From: Opitutaceae bacterium
GTDB lineage: Bacteria; Verrucomicrobiota; Verrucomicrobiia; Opitutales; Opitutaceae
DNA: 64,000 bases
Assembly: GCA_027482185.1 (NCBI GenBank)
Contig: JAIXWF010000007.1
Span: forward strand, 62,001 to 126,000
Direction of reading: 5' to 3'
Shown here in pieces: positions 46,156-55,072 of this stretch; position 1 is the first letter of the stretch, and every line of letters begins with the position of its first letter. The notes under the pieces are model-generated. The model ran no database searches. It worked only from the letters and a program-made list of their open reading frames with translations, and was not told the DNA's origin. Both the position numbers and the translations under genes were made by a program.

Positions 46156-48762
46156 GGCGGGAACGAAATCGATGAGGCGCTTGTAGCGGTCGACCTTGTC
46201 GACGACGACGTCGAGGCGCTGGTTGAGTTCGTAGCGCTTCTTCTTTTTCCGGCCGACGAGGGCGTCGCCGGCGTTGTTGAGGGAATAGTAGTCGTCGAGG
46301 GCGGACGCGGCGACGAAGCCGAAGGTCATCGATTCGGTGAGCTCGATGAAGAAACCGTTGGCGCGGACGTCGGTGACGATGGCGGCGAAACGGGTCTTCG
46401 GGCGTTTGTTGAGTTCGCGTTCGAAGAACTCGAGGAGCTTGACCTTGACGCTGTCGCGTTCGGCTTCGGCGCTGTTGACCTCGGTGACGCTGAGGTGCTC
46501 GCCCATGCGGGCGGCGCGGGTGAGATCGAAGGCGGGGCCGGGGCGGCCGCGCGGGGCGCCGGCGGCGGTTTTCGCGAGGTAGGATTCGAGCACGCGGTGG
46601 ACGACGAGATCGGCGTAGCGGCGGATCGGCGACGTGAAGTGCGTGTAATCGGATTTGTGCAAGCCGAAGTGGCCGTCGTGGGTATGCCGATACGCGGCCT
46701 TCTTGAGGCTGCGGAGGAGCTGGGTGCGGAGGGTGTAGCCCTGCGGATGGTCGGCGAGGGTGCGGAGCAGTTTGACGAGTTCCTCGCGGCGCGTGAGGTC
46801 GCCGACCTTGATGTGGTGGGTGCCGAGGAGATCGCGGAGCTCGGCGAGTTTCGCGGCGTCGGGTTCGTCGTGGACGCGGTAGAGGGACGGCAGGCGCTGC
46901 GCGCGGGTGAGGCGGGCGACGGCTTCGTTGGCCGCGAGCATGAACTCCTCGATCAGCTGGTGGCTTTCGTCGTGCTCGATTTTCTCGAGGCGGTCGGCGT
47001 AGCCCTGCGCGTCGACGAAGATCTTCGTTTCCGGCATGTCGAGGTCGAGGCTGCCGTGGGCCATGCGGTCGTGGCGGAGTTTGGCGGCGAGGCGCCAGAG
47101 CGTGCGGATCCAGCCCTGCAGATCCTGGAGCTCGCGCGGCGCGAGATCGCGGAGGGCGCGGCCGGTGGAGCCGGTCTGGTGTTTCGGCGGGAGCGGGAGG
47201 GCGCGGACCTTGTCGAGGTCGTCCTCGAAGAGCAGCGCATAGGCCTGCTTGTAGGTGAGGCGCTTGCGGCTGCGGATGACGGTGTTGGCGTAGGCGGTGT
47301 CCTTGAGCTTCTGCTTGCGGTCGAAGGTGAGGAAGACGGCTTTGCAGAGCCGGTCCTGGCCCTCGACGAGGGAGCAGAGGCCGTTGGAGAGTTTTTCCGG
47401 CAGCATCGGAATGACGACGCCGACGAGGTAGGTGGAATTGCCGCGGCGCTGGGCCTCGCGGTCGAGGGCGGTGCCGGGCTTCACGTAGGTCGACACATCC
47501 GCAATGTGGATACCGATGCGGAGATCGCCGCCGGGCAATTCCTCGAGGGAAAGCGCGTCGTCGAAATCTTTGGCGTCGTCGGGATCGATCGTGAAAACGG
47601 GCAGTTCGCGGTAATCGAGTCGGCCGGCGAGTTCGCGGGTCTGCACCTGGTCGGGGATCGCGGCAGCCTCGCGCTCGACGGCCTCGGGAAACTGCGTCGC
47701 GAGATCGTACTTGTGGAAAATGCCGAGGAGCTCGGCGCGCGGCTCGTGGGTGCGGCCGAGGCGGGCGATGATCGTGCCGGTGAGGGCGTCGTGGCGGTTG
47801 CGCCACTCGCCGAGCTGGACGACGACCTTGTCGCCGGCTTTCGGGGCGGGCGAGACGCCGGACTTGGCGGGGTTGCCGACCTGGATCTCGTAACCGAAAC
47901 GCGGATCGTCGGGCTGGACGGAGAAGCCGCGTTTGGCGGACCGCAGTTCGCCGACGATGGTGTCGCGGGCGCGCTCGAGGACGCGGACGACGCCGCCGAT
48001 TTTCTCGCCGGGGCGGCGGCCCTTGCGGCCGGCGAATTCGCGGGCGATGACGCGGTCGCCGGGGAGGGCGACGCCGGTGTCCTCGGGGAAAACCTGGAGC
48101 GCGGGTTCGGCCGCTTCGCCTTCGACGGCTTCGCGGACGACGAAGGCGGAGCCGCCGGCGCGGAACTGGATGCGGCCGACCAATTCGTCGGCGCGGAGTT
48201 TCGGCACCGGGACGGGCGCGGCGGGCGCTGGATCGACGTAGTCGCGGGCGGGGACCGACGGGGCCGGCGCGGGCGCGGTGGGTGCCGCGGCGGGAGCGGG
48301 GGCGGTGCGCGGCGTCGGCACGAAGTGCGCGGGCCGGTCCGGCTGCGCCTTGGCCGGGCGCGCGGCGGCGTGGGCCGTATCCGCGCCGGGCTGACGTTTG
48401 CGCGGGGCGGAACGGTGGCCGAGGGTCGGGCGCGACGCGGGAGCCGGCGTGGGGGCGGCCGGCGGCGGGGCCGGGGGCGGCGGGAGCGGCAGCGGCGCTT
48501 CGGGGGGCGGCATGACGGCGCCGCGGCGCGTGGGCACGAAGATGGGGCGCGCTTCGGCGCGGGGCACGGCGGCGGCGCGCGGGGCGATGCGGCCGTTGCC
48601 GCCGCGGACGAAGTCGCCGGCCTTGAGGACGAGACGGACTTCGTGGGCGAGGGCGCCGCGTTCAGCTTTCTTGAGATTGAGGCGGCGGCCGAGTTCGTAC
48701 TCGTTGGCCGGCGCGTAGTCGGGCTTGCGGAGCAGAGCCAGCAGACGGTCGCGAAGGGACAT
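46150..48762 (-). CDS. rnr: Ribonuclease R (VacB/RNase II family 3'-5' exoribonuclease)
   Basis: An 870-residue processive exoribonuclease degrading structured RNA. A short N-terminal winged-helix-like region (about 1-65) is followed by a very Pro/Ala-rich linker (about 65-190) that most RNase R proteins lack. Then come cold-shock OB domains, the RNB catalytic domain beginning FTIDPDDAKDFDDALSLEELPGG with the metal-binding aspartates, HIADVSTYVKPG and RNSTYLVG-like blocks, HFTSPIRRYADLVVHRVL, and a C-terminal S1 domain (RFAAIVTDVRANGFFIEL). It is divergent from glgA; the 75-bp gap must hold both promoters. The stop codon sits in a perfect hairpin. Confidence 0.93.
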   Translation of the reverse strand: MSLRDRLLALLRKPDYAPANEYELGRRLNLKKAERGALAHEVRLVLKAGDFVRGGNGRIAPRAAAVPRAEARPIFVPTRRGAVMPPPEAPLPLPPPPAPPPAAPTPAPASRPTLGHRSAPRKRQPGADTAHAAARPAKAQPDRPAHFVPTPRTAPAPAAAPTAPAPAPSVPARDYVDPAPAAPVPVPKLRADELVGRIQFRAGGSAFVVREAVEGEAAEPALQVFPEDTGVALPGDRVIAREFAGRKGRRPGEKIGGVVRVLERARDTIVGELRSAKRGFSVQPDDPRFGYEIQVGNPAKSGVSPAPKAGDKVVVQLGEWRNRHDALTGTIIARLGRTHEPRAELLGIFHKYDLATQFPEAVEREAAAIPDQVQTRELAGRLDYRELPVFTIDPDDAKDFDDALSLEELPGGDLRIGIHIADVSTYVKPGTALDREAQRRGNSTYLVGVVIPMLPEKLSNGLCSLVEGQDRLCKAVFLTFDRKQKLKDTAYANTVIRSRKRLTYKQAYALLFEDDLDKVRALPLPPKHQTGSTGRALRDLAPRELQDLQGWIRTLWRLAAKLRHDRMAHGSLDLDMPETKIFVDAQGYADRLEKIEHDESHQLIEEFMLAANEAVARLTRAQRLPSLYRVHDEPDAAKLAELRDLLGTHHIKVGDLTRREELVKLLRTLADHPQGYTLRTQLLRSLKKAAYRHTHDGHFGLHKSDYTHFTSPIRRYADLVVHRVLESYLAKTAAGAPRGRPGPAFDLTRAARMGEHLSVTEVNSAEAERDSVKVKLLEFFERELNKRPKTRFAAIVTDVRANGFFIELTESMTFGFVAASALDDYYSLNNAGDALVGRKKKKRYELNQRLDVVVDKVDRYKRLIDFVPAP

Positions 48763-48837
48763 GAAAAAAATGGCGCGCAGACAGCAGCGCGAGCTTTGGG
48801 ATTGGCCTGACGAAACAGACGCCCTTAGCTGCGCGCG

Positions 48838-50280
48838 ATGAAAATCGTCCAAGTGGCGAGCGAGTTGTTTCCCTACGTGAAAACCGGCGGGCTGGCCGAT
48901 GCGGTCGGCGCGCTGAGCACGGCGCTGGCCGACCACGGGCACGATGTCGCGGTGTTTTTGCCGGGCTACCGGGCGGCGGCGGAGCACAAGGACGCGCTCG
49001 GCGCGGAGCGCAAGCTGCGGCTGAAGATCGAGCTGGGCGACCAATTCTTCACCGGAGACGTGCGCGTGTATTCTCCCCGGAAGAACCTGCGGATTTTCCT
49101 GATCTGCCGCGAGGAGTTCTTCGACCGCCGCGGGCTCTACGGCAACGGCGAGCGCGACTACGAGGACAACGCCGACCGTTTCATCTTCTTCTGCAAAGGC
49201 GTCGTGGAAATGCTGCGGCTCGGCGAATTGCAGGCGGACATCGTGCACTGCCACGACTGGCAGGCGGCGCTGTTGCCCGTGCTGCTGCGCGAAGCGGAGC
49301 GGCGCCACGGCGTCACGCTCGCGCTGAAGACCATCTTCACGATCCACAACATCGCCTACCAGGGCGTGTTTCCGCGCGCGGTGTTTCACCGGACGAATCT
49401 GCCGGACGAACTCTACCACATCGACGGACTCGAGTATTACGCGCAGATCAATCTGATGAAGGGCGGCATTCTTTTTGCCGACCGCGTGACGACGGTGAGC
49501 CCGCGCTACGCGCAGGAAATCCAGACGCCGGAATTCGGCTGCGGCCTCGACGGCGTTGTGCAGACGCGGGCCGAGGACATTGTCGGTTTGCTCAACGGCG
49601 TGGACAACTCGATCTGGAATCCGGCGGTGGACGCGCTGCTGCCGGCGCGCTACTCGGCGGTCAATCTCGCGGGCAAGCAGGTGTGCCGGGCGGAATTGCT
49701 GAAACGCTGCGGCTTCGCGCCGGAGGCGAAAGGGCCGGTCTTCGGCGTCGTGGCGCGGCTCACGGAGCAGAAGGGTGTCGATTTCATTCTGGCCAACCGC
49801 GATTTCTTCACCGCGAACGACGTGCGCCTGGCGGTGCTCGGCTCGGGCGACAAGCGGATGGAGCACGAGTTGCGGCAATTGGCGGAAAAGCATCCGGACC
49901 GCGTGTTCCTGAGCGCCAAGCTCGACGAGACGATGAGCCACCTGATCGAGGCGGGCAGCGATTTCTTCGTGATGCCGTCGGTGTTCGAGCCCTGCGGGCT
50001 CAACCAGATGTATTCGCAGGTCTACGGCACGGTGCCGATCGTGAGCCGCGTCGGCGGCCTGTACGACACGGTGACCGATGCGGACCTGAATCCGGCGACG
50101 GGCACGGGCCTGATGTGCGACCCGAACGCGGCCAGTCTGCGCGACGCGTTGCAGCGCGCGCTGGCGCTGTATGCGGACAAGCCGCGCTACGCGGCGGTCC
50201 AACAGCGCGGCATGGCACGGGATTTCTCGTGGCAGATCGCGGCGAAGGCGTACGAGCGCATGTATCAGGAAGCGCTGTGA
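48838..50280 (+). CDS. glgA: Glycogen synthase (ADP-glucose type, GT5)
   Basis: A 480-residue GT-B glycosyltransferase that extends alpha-1,4-glucan from ADP-glucose. The donor-binding motif KTGGLAD occurs at residues 15-21; further family blocks are HCHDWQAAL, TIHNIAYQG, GGILFADRVTTVSPRYAQEIQT, LNGVDNSIWNP, RLTEQKGVDF and the C-terminal nucleotide site VFEPCGLNQMYSQVYGTVPIVSRVGGLYDTV. Length is normal for bacterial GlgA. It is divergent from RNase R, and other glycogen genes are not adjacent. Confidence 0.96.
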   Translation: MKIVQVASELFPYVKTGGLADAVGALSTALADHGHDVAVFLPGYRAAAEHKDALGAERKLRLKIELGDQFFTGDVRVYSPRKNLRIFLICREEFFDRRGLYGNGERDYEDNADRFIFFCKGVVEMLRLGELQADIVHCHDWQAALLPVLLREAERRHGVTLALKTIFTIHNIAYQGVFPRAVFHRTNLPDELYHIDGLEYYAQINLMKGGILFADRVTTVSPRYAQEIQTPEFGCGLDGVVQTRAEDIVGLLNGVDNSIWNPAVDALLPARYSAVNLAGKQVCRAELLKRCGFAPEAKGPVFGVVARLTEQKGVDFILANRDFFTANDVRLAVLGSGDKRMEHELRQLAEKHPDRVFLSAKLDETMSHLIEAGSDFFVMPSVFEPCGLNQMYSQVYGTVPIVSRVGGLYDTVTDADLNPATGTGLMCDPNAASLRDALQRALALYADKPRYAAVQQRGMARDFSWQIAAKAYERMYQEAL

Positions 50281-50313
50281 CGCGCCGGGGACCGGCAGGG
50301 GCCGGAGGCCCGC

Positions 50314-50350
50314 GGTTGAAGGGTGAAAGTTGAAGGTTGAAAGATCGGAA
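50314..50350. repeat. TTGAAAG-type repeat tract after glgA
   Basis: GGTTGAAGGGTGAAAG and TTGAAGGTTGAAAG units 34-70 bp past the glgA stop; same family as 42159-42189. Confidence 0.75.
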
Positions 50351-50472
50351 GCCCGGATCGCTCCGGCATGCTCCGGCGCCGACTTGCGTCCGCGGCGGGA
50401 GTCCAGGACGGAAAAAACGGGCGTCCTTGCGGGCGGGTGGCGCGTAGCGTACGTGTGCCCGCTACCGGTCCG

Positions 50473-51936
50473 ATGACACCCACGCTCCTTTGGTTCCGCC
50501 AAGACCTGCGCCTGCAGGACAATCCCGCGCTGCAGGCGGCATTGGCGCGCGGCGGTCCGGTGGTGCCGGTGTATGTGTTGGACGACGCGGGCGAAGGCCG
50601 TTGGCCGGCGGGCGGGGCAACGCGTTGGTGGCTGCACCATTCGCTGGCGGCGCTGGACGCGGGGTTGCGCGAACGCGGTTCGCGGCTGGTGTTGGTGCGG
50701 GGCGACAGCGCGACGGAGTTGCACCGGCTGGTGCGGGAGACCGGCGCGGGGGCCGTGTATTGGAACCGGCGCTACGAACCGGCGGCGATCGCGCGGGACG
50801 CGAGGATCAAGGCCGACCTCGCGGAGGCCGGGCTCGAGGCGAAGAGTTTCAACGGGGCGCTGCTCCACGAACCGCACACGATCGCGAACAAGCAGGGCCG
50901 ACCCTTCCAGGTGTTCACGCCGTACTGGCGGCATTGCCTCACGCTGCCCGTGGCCGCGCCGGTGAAGCTGGCGGCGGGGCCGCTGCCGGCGCCGGCGAAA
51001 TGGCCGCGGGGCGACGTGCTGGCGGAATGGGCGCTGTTGCCGAAGATCAAGTGGGACGCGGGCTTCGCGGCGACGTGGCAGCCGGGCGAGGCGGCGGCGC
51101 ACCAGCGGCTGAAGGGCTTTGCCGCGGCGACGATGGCGGCGTATTCGGACCGGAGGAATTTCCCGGCGGTCGACGGGACGTCGATGCTGTCGGCGGCGCT
51201 GCATTTCGGCGAACTCAGCCCGCGGCAGATCTGGGCGGCGGTGCAGGCGGAGAGCCGGGAAAGCGGCGTGTTTCCGCCGAGCAAAGGCGCGGCCGTGTTC
51301 CTGAGCGAGGTGGGCTGGCGGGAATTCGCGCACCACCTGCTGTTCCATTTTCCGCATACGCCGGAGCGGCCGCTGCGGGAGGACTTCGCGCGTTTCCCGT
51401 GGGCCGAAGATCCCGACGGGAAAAAACTGCGGGCGTGGCAGCGCGGGCGGACCGGTTACCCGATCGTCGACGCGGGCATGCGGCAGCTCTGGCACACGGG
51501 CTGGATGCACAACCGCGTGCGCATGATCGTGGCGTCGTTCCTCGTGAAACACCTGCGCCTGAACTGGACGGCCGGGGCGGATTGGTTCTGGGACACTCTG
51601 GTCGACGCTGATCTCGCGGCCAACACGCTCGGCTGGCAGTGGTCGGCGGGCTGCGGGGCGGACGCGGCGCCGTACTTCCGGATTTTCGCGCCGGTGCTGC
51701 AGGGGCAAAAATTCGATCCCGAGGGCGACTACGTGCGGCGCTGGGTGCCGGAATTGAAAGACGTGCCGACCCGATATCTCCACGCGCCGTGGGAGGCGCC
51801 GCCGTTGGAGCTCAGCGCGGCGGGCGTGCGGCTCGGGCAAACGTATCCGCGGCCGATCGTGGACCATGCGAAGGCGCGGGGCGAGGCGCTCGCGGCGTTC
51901 AAATCGATCCGGGGGAGCGATGCCGACGAAGCCTAA
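50473..51936 (+). CDS. phrB: Deoxyribodipyrimidine photolyase (class I CPD photolyase)
   Basis: A 487-residue flavoprotein repairing cyclobutane pyrimidine dimers with blue light. The ATG at 50473 starts directly with the family's LLWFRQDLRLQDNPAL. The N-terminal antenna domain is Rossmann-like; the C-terminal FAD domain has SALHFGELSPRQ, EVGWREFAHHLLFHFP, GRTGYPIVDAGMRQL, TGWMHNRVRMIVASFL and DWFWDTLVDADLAANTLGWQW, all CPD-photolyase signatures including the electron-relay Trp region. The next gene, a second and quite different photolyase, overlaps it by 17 bp, so both are co-expressed. Confidence 0.95.
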   Translation: MTPTLLWFRQDLRLQDNPALQAALARGGPVVPVYVLDDAGEGRWPAGGATRWWLHHSLAALDAGLRERGSRLVLVRGDSATELHRLVRETGAGAVYWNRRYEPAAIARDARIKADLAEAGLEAKSFNGALLHEPHTIANKQGRPFQVFTPYWRHCLTLPVAAPVKLAAGPLPAPAKWPRGDVLAEWALLPKIKWDAGFAATWQPGEAAAHQRLKGFAAATMAAYSDRRNFPAVDGTSMLSAALHFGELSPRQIWAAVQAESRESGVFPPSKGAAVFLSEVGWREFAHHLLFHFPHTPERPLREDFARFPWAEDPDGKKLRAWQRGRTGYPIVDAGMRQLWHTGWMHNRVRMIVASFLVKHLRLNWTAGADWFWDTLVDADLAANTLGWQWSAGCGADAAPYFRIFAPVLQGQKFDPEGDYVRRWVPELKDVPTRYLHAPWEAPPLELSAAGVRLGQTYPRPIVDHAKARGEALAAFKSIRGSDADEA

Positions 51937-53524
51937 AACTCCCGCCCGGGTACGGCATCTCGTGCTCGTGCTCGGCGATCAGCTGAATGCGGATGCGTCG
52001 GCGTTCGACGGTTTCGACGCGGCGCAGGATGCGGTGTGGATGGCGGAAGCCGCCGAGGAATCGACGCACGTGTGGTCGAGCCGCGTGCGCACGGCGCTGT
52101 TTTTGTCCGCGATGCGGCATTTCCGCGAGGACCAGCGCGCGCGGGGCCGGACGGTGGTGTATTCGGAAATCGACGACGCTGCGAACACCGGGACGCTGGC
52201 CGGCGAACTCGGCCGGGCGATCGCCGCGCTGCGCCCGGCGCGGCTCATCGCGACGGAGCCGGGCGACTGGCGTGTTCGGCAGGCGCTGCAGGCGGCGGCG
52301 CAGGCGGCGGGGCTGGAACTCGAACTGCGGCCGGACCGGCATTTCCTCTGCACGAACGAAGAGTTTGCGGCGCATGCGGCCGGGCGGAAGCAGCTGCGGA
52401 TGGAGTTTTTCTACCGGGAAATGAGGCGGCGTCACGGCGTGCTGCTGGACGAGGCGGGCGAGCCCGCGGGCGGGCAGTGGAATTTCGACGCGGAGAACCG
52501 GACAAGTTTCGGCCGCGATGGTCCGTCGGCGCGGCCGGCGCCGCGGGCGTTTCCGCCGGATGCGATCACGCGCGCGGTGCTGGCGACGGTGGAACGGCGG
52601 TTCCCCGGGCATCCGGGTGCGTTGGCGGCGTTCGATTGGCCGGTGACGCCGGCGGAGGCGCAGGCGGCGCTCGACGATTTCGTGGCGCACCGGCTGGCGG
52701 ATTTCGGCCGCTACCAGGATGCCATGTGGACGAACGAGCCTTGGCTTTACCATTCGCGGCTGGCGGCGGCGATGAACCTGAAGCTGCTGGATCCGCGGAC
52801 CGTGATCGCGGCGGCGGAGCAGGCGTGGGCCAAGGGGAAGGTGCCGCTGGCGGCGGCAGAGGGGTTCATCCGGCAGATCCTCGGTTGGCGCGAGTACGTC
52901 CGCGGCGTGTACTGGCTGCATATGCCGGGTTACCTCGAGCGCAACGAACTCGGGGCGCACGCGGCGTTGCCGGCGTTCTACTGGACCGGACGGACCGAGA
53001 TGGCCTGCCTGCGCGACGCGATCGGGCAGACCTTGAATTATGGATACGCGCACCACATCCAGCGCCTGATGGTGACGGGCCTCTACGCGCTGCTGCTCGG
53101 CGTCGAGCCGAAGGAGGTGCATGCGTGGTACCTGGCGGTGTACGTCGATGCGGTGGAGTGGGTGGAACTGCCGAACACGCTGGGCATGTCGCAGTACGCC
53201 GACGGCGGCGTGATGGCCTCGAAGCCGTACGTTGCGACCGGGAAATACATCCAGCGGATGAGCAACTATTGCGGCGGCTGCCGCTTCGATCCGGCGAAGG
53301 CGACGGGGCCGACGGCATGTCCGTTCACGACGCTCTACTGGGATTTCCTGTTGCGGCACGAGACGCGGCTCGCGGCCAATCAGCGCATGGCGTTGCAAGT
53401 GAAGAACCTCGTCCGTCTGAAGCCGGCGGAGCGGACCGCGATCCGCGCGCAGGCGGCCGCGATCCGCGCGCGCGGCGGCGAACCGACCGGGGCGACCGAA
53501 GAACCGGAGCTTTCCCTTTCATGA
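51920..53524 (+). CDS. FeS-BCP type cryptochrome/photolyase (bacterial (6-4) photolyase family)
   Basis: A 534-residue photolyase-related protein of the FeS bacterial cryptochrome group (Agrobacterium PhrB type), which repairs (6-4) photoproducts using FAD, a ribolumazine-like antenna and a 4Fe-4S cluster. It starts HLVLVLGDQLN, a family hallmark. Four cysteines at 363, 451, 454 and 467 (MACL, CGGC, ACPF) have spacings of 88, 3 and 13, identical to the cluster ligands I recall for PhrB. Also present are WREYVRGVYWLHMPGY, YGYAHHIQRLMVTG and MSQYADGGVMASKPY. The start at 51920 is preceded by GGGGGAG. It overlaps the CPD photolyase and, by ATGA, the next gene. Confidence 0.93.
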   Translation: MPTKPKTPARVRHLVLVLGDQLNADASAFDGFDAAQDAVWMAEAAEESTHVWSSRVRTALFLSAMRHFREDQRARGRTVVYSEIDDAANTGTLAGELGRAIAALRPARLIATEPGDWRVRQALQAAAQAAGLELELRPDRHFLCTNEEFAAHAAGRKQLRMEFFYREMRRRHGVLLDEAGEPAGGQWNFDAENRTSFGRDGPSARPAPRAFPPDAITRAVLATVERRFPGHPGALAAFDWPVTPAEAQAALDDFVAHRLADFGRYQDAMWTNEPWLYHSRLAAAMNLKLLDPRTVIAAAEQAWAKGKVPLAAAEGFIRQILGWREYVRGVYWLHMPGYLERNELGAHAALPAFYWTGRTEMACLRDAIGQTLNYGYAHHIQRLMVTGLYALLLGVEPKEVHAWYLAVYVDAVEWVELPNTLGMSQYADGGVMASKPYVATGKYIQRMSNYCGGCRFDPAKATGPTACPFTTLYWDFLLRHETRLAANQRMALQVKNLVRLKPAERTAIRAQAAAIRARGGEPTGATEEPELSLS

Positions 53525-54426
53525 AGATCGTCATTGCCGGAGCGTCGGGATTGATCGGCCAGGCCTTGGCCGCGGTGCTGCGGGAGCGCGGCGACCAGGT
53601 GCTGCGGCTGGTGCGGCGGCCGGCGGCGGCGGCCGACGAGATCCAATGGGACCCCGCGGCGGGGAAGATCGACGGCGGCCGGCTGGCCGGCTGCGACGCG
53701 ATCGTGAACCTGGCCGGCGAGAACATTGCCGGGGGACGTTGGACGGCGCGGCGGCGCGAGCGGATTTTCCGCAGCCGGGTCGAGGCGACGCGCACGCTGG
53801 TGCAGGCGATCGGGGTGATGGCCCGGCGGCCGGCGGTGTTGGTCAACGCTTCGGCGGTGGGTTTTTACGGCGACCGCGGCGACGAACGACTGCCGGAGAC
53901 GAGCGCGATCGGGCACGGATTTTTGCCGGAGGTGACGTTGGCATGGGAGACGCATGCGGAAGGCGCGAAACGGTTCGGCGTGCGGACGGTGCTGGCGCGT
54001 TTCGGCGTGGTGCTCGCGACCGAGGGCGGGGCGCTGGCGAAGATGTTGCCCGCGTTCCGATTCGGGTTGGGCGGGCCGCTGGGCAACGGCCGGCAGTGGA
54101 TGAGTTGGATCGCGTTGGAAGATGCGGTGGCGGCGCTGGTCGGCGCGATCGACCGGGCGGAATGGGCGGGGGCGGTCAACGTCGTGGCGCCCGTTCCGGT
54201 GACGAACGCGGACTTCACGCGGGCGCTGGGCGCGGCGTTGCGGCGGCCGGCGTTTTTGCCGGTACCGGCGTTCGCCCTGCGGTTGCTGTTCGGCCAAGGG
54301 CTGGCGGACGAGGCGCTGCTCGGCAGCACGCGGGCGGAACCGCGGGTGCTCACGGCGGCGGGATTCCGTTTCAGGCACCCGGACTTGGCCGGGGCGTTGG
54401 CGGCCATCTTGGGCCGGAAGCATTGA
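53521..54426 (+). CDS. TIGR01777-family NAD-dependent epimerase/dehydratase (YfcH-like)
   Basis: A 301-residue atypical SDR. The N-terminal cofactor motif is GASGLIGQAL, followed by VNLAGENIAGGRWTARRRERIFRSRVEATR, NASAVGFYGDRGDE and FRFGLGGPLGNGRQWMSWI, all of the YfcH/SulA-like TIGR01777 family, with a DUF1731-type C-terminus (RRPAFLPVPAFALRLLFGQ). The reaction is unknown. The ATGA overlap with the FeS photolyase gene puts it in the same operon; members of this family are seen beside photolyases elsewhere as I recall, suggesting a flavin- or UV-related role. Confidence 0.92.
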   Translation: MKIVIAGASGLIGQALAAVLRERGDQVLRLVRRPAAAADEIQWDPAAGKIDGGRLAGCDAIVNLAGENIAGGRWTARRRERIFRSRVEATRTLVQAIGVMARRPAVLVNASAVGFYGDRGDERLPETSAIGHGFLPEVTLAWETHAEGAKRFGVRTVLARFGVVLATEGGALAKMLPAFRFGLGGPLGNGRQWMSWIALEDAVAALVGAIDRAEWAGAVNVVAPVPVTNADFTRALGAALRRPAFLPVPAFALRLLFGQGLADEALLGSTRAEPRVLTAAGFRFRHPDLAGALAAILGRKH

Positions 54427-54513
54427 GCCGGGAGCAGACGGGAACGGGCGGCCCGGCGCGGGCGAACTCTAGGCTTTTCAAACGCGGGGCGGAGCCTACG
54501 TTGGGACGTTCAT

Positions 54514-54933
54514 ATGCAGAAAACGTTCGTTATCTTTAAGCCCGATGCGATGGAGAAGCGCATTGTCGGCACCGTCCTGAGCCGTTTCGAAGCCGCCGGT
54601 TTCGACGTGATCGGCTGCAAGCTTGCCCGGTTGACGCCGGCCTTGCTGCGCGAGCACTACGCGCACGTGGCGAGCAAGCCGTTCTACCCGGAGATCGAGA
54701 CCTTCATGAGCTCGCGTCCCGTGATCATGATGGCGCTGCAAGGCGACAACATCGTCCAGCGCGTGCGCGATCTGCTCGGGCCGACCGACTCCCGCAAGGC
54801 GCCGAAGGGCACGATCCGCGGCGATTTCGGCACCGAGATGATGAAGAACGTCGTGCATGCCTCGGACAGCGTCGAAAACGCGCAGGCCGAGCTCGCGCGT
54901 TTCTTCAAGCCCGACGAATTGCTCGCGGTTTGA
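54514..54933 (+). CDS. ndk: Nucleoside-diphosphate kinase
   Basis: A 139-residue enzyme passing the gamma-phosphate from ATP to other nucleoside diphosphates through a phospho-histidine. The active-site His115 lies in KNVVHASDS; other family motifs are TFVIFKPDAMEK, PFYPEIETFMSS and PKGTIRGDFG. It has the standard length. It is a monocistronic gene closed by a strong terminator 43 bp downstream. Confidence 0.97.
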   Translation: MQKTFVIFKPDAMEKRIVGTVLSRFEAAGFDVIGCKLARLTPALLREHYAHVASKPFYPEIETFMSSRPVIMMALQGDNIVQRVRDLLGPTDSRKAPKGTIRGDFGTEMMKNVVHASDSVENAQAELARFFKPDELLAV

Positions 54934-54975
54934 GGGGAGAGAGTGCGGCGTCCGCGCCGCGCACCTCGAATTTGC

Positions 54976-55009
54976 AACCCCGGTGGCCGTGCGCGGCGCC
55001 GGGGTTTTT
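54976..55009 (+). terminator. Rho-independent terminator of ndk
   Basis: AACCCCGG and CCGGGGTT arms (8 bp) around a GC-rich 15-nt loop, followed by a run of T (total TTTTTG). Confidence 0.85.
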
Positions 55010-55072
55010 GTTGGTCCGGGCGAGGACCGCAGGGCGAACGGGAGCAAGATGGCGCCCGCGCGACCGCCAGGC

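Noticed and set aside
54976-55009. Terminator shared by ndk and the convergent aldose epimerase gene
   Set aside because: Only the plus-strand transcript has a T-run after the stem; for the minus strand the hairpin would be followed by no U tract.
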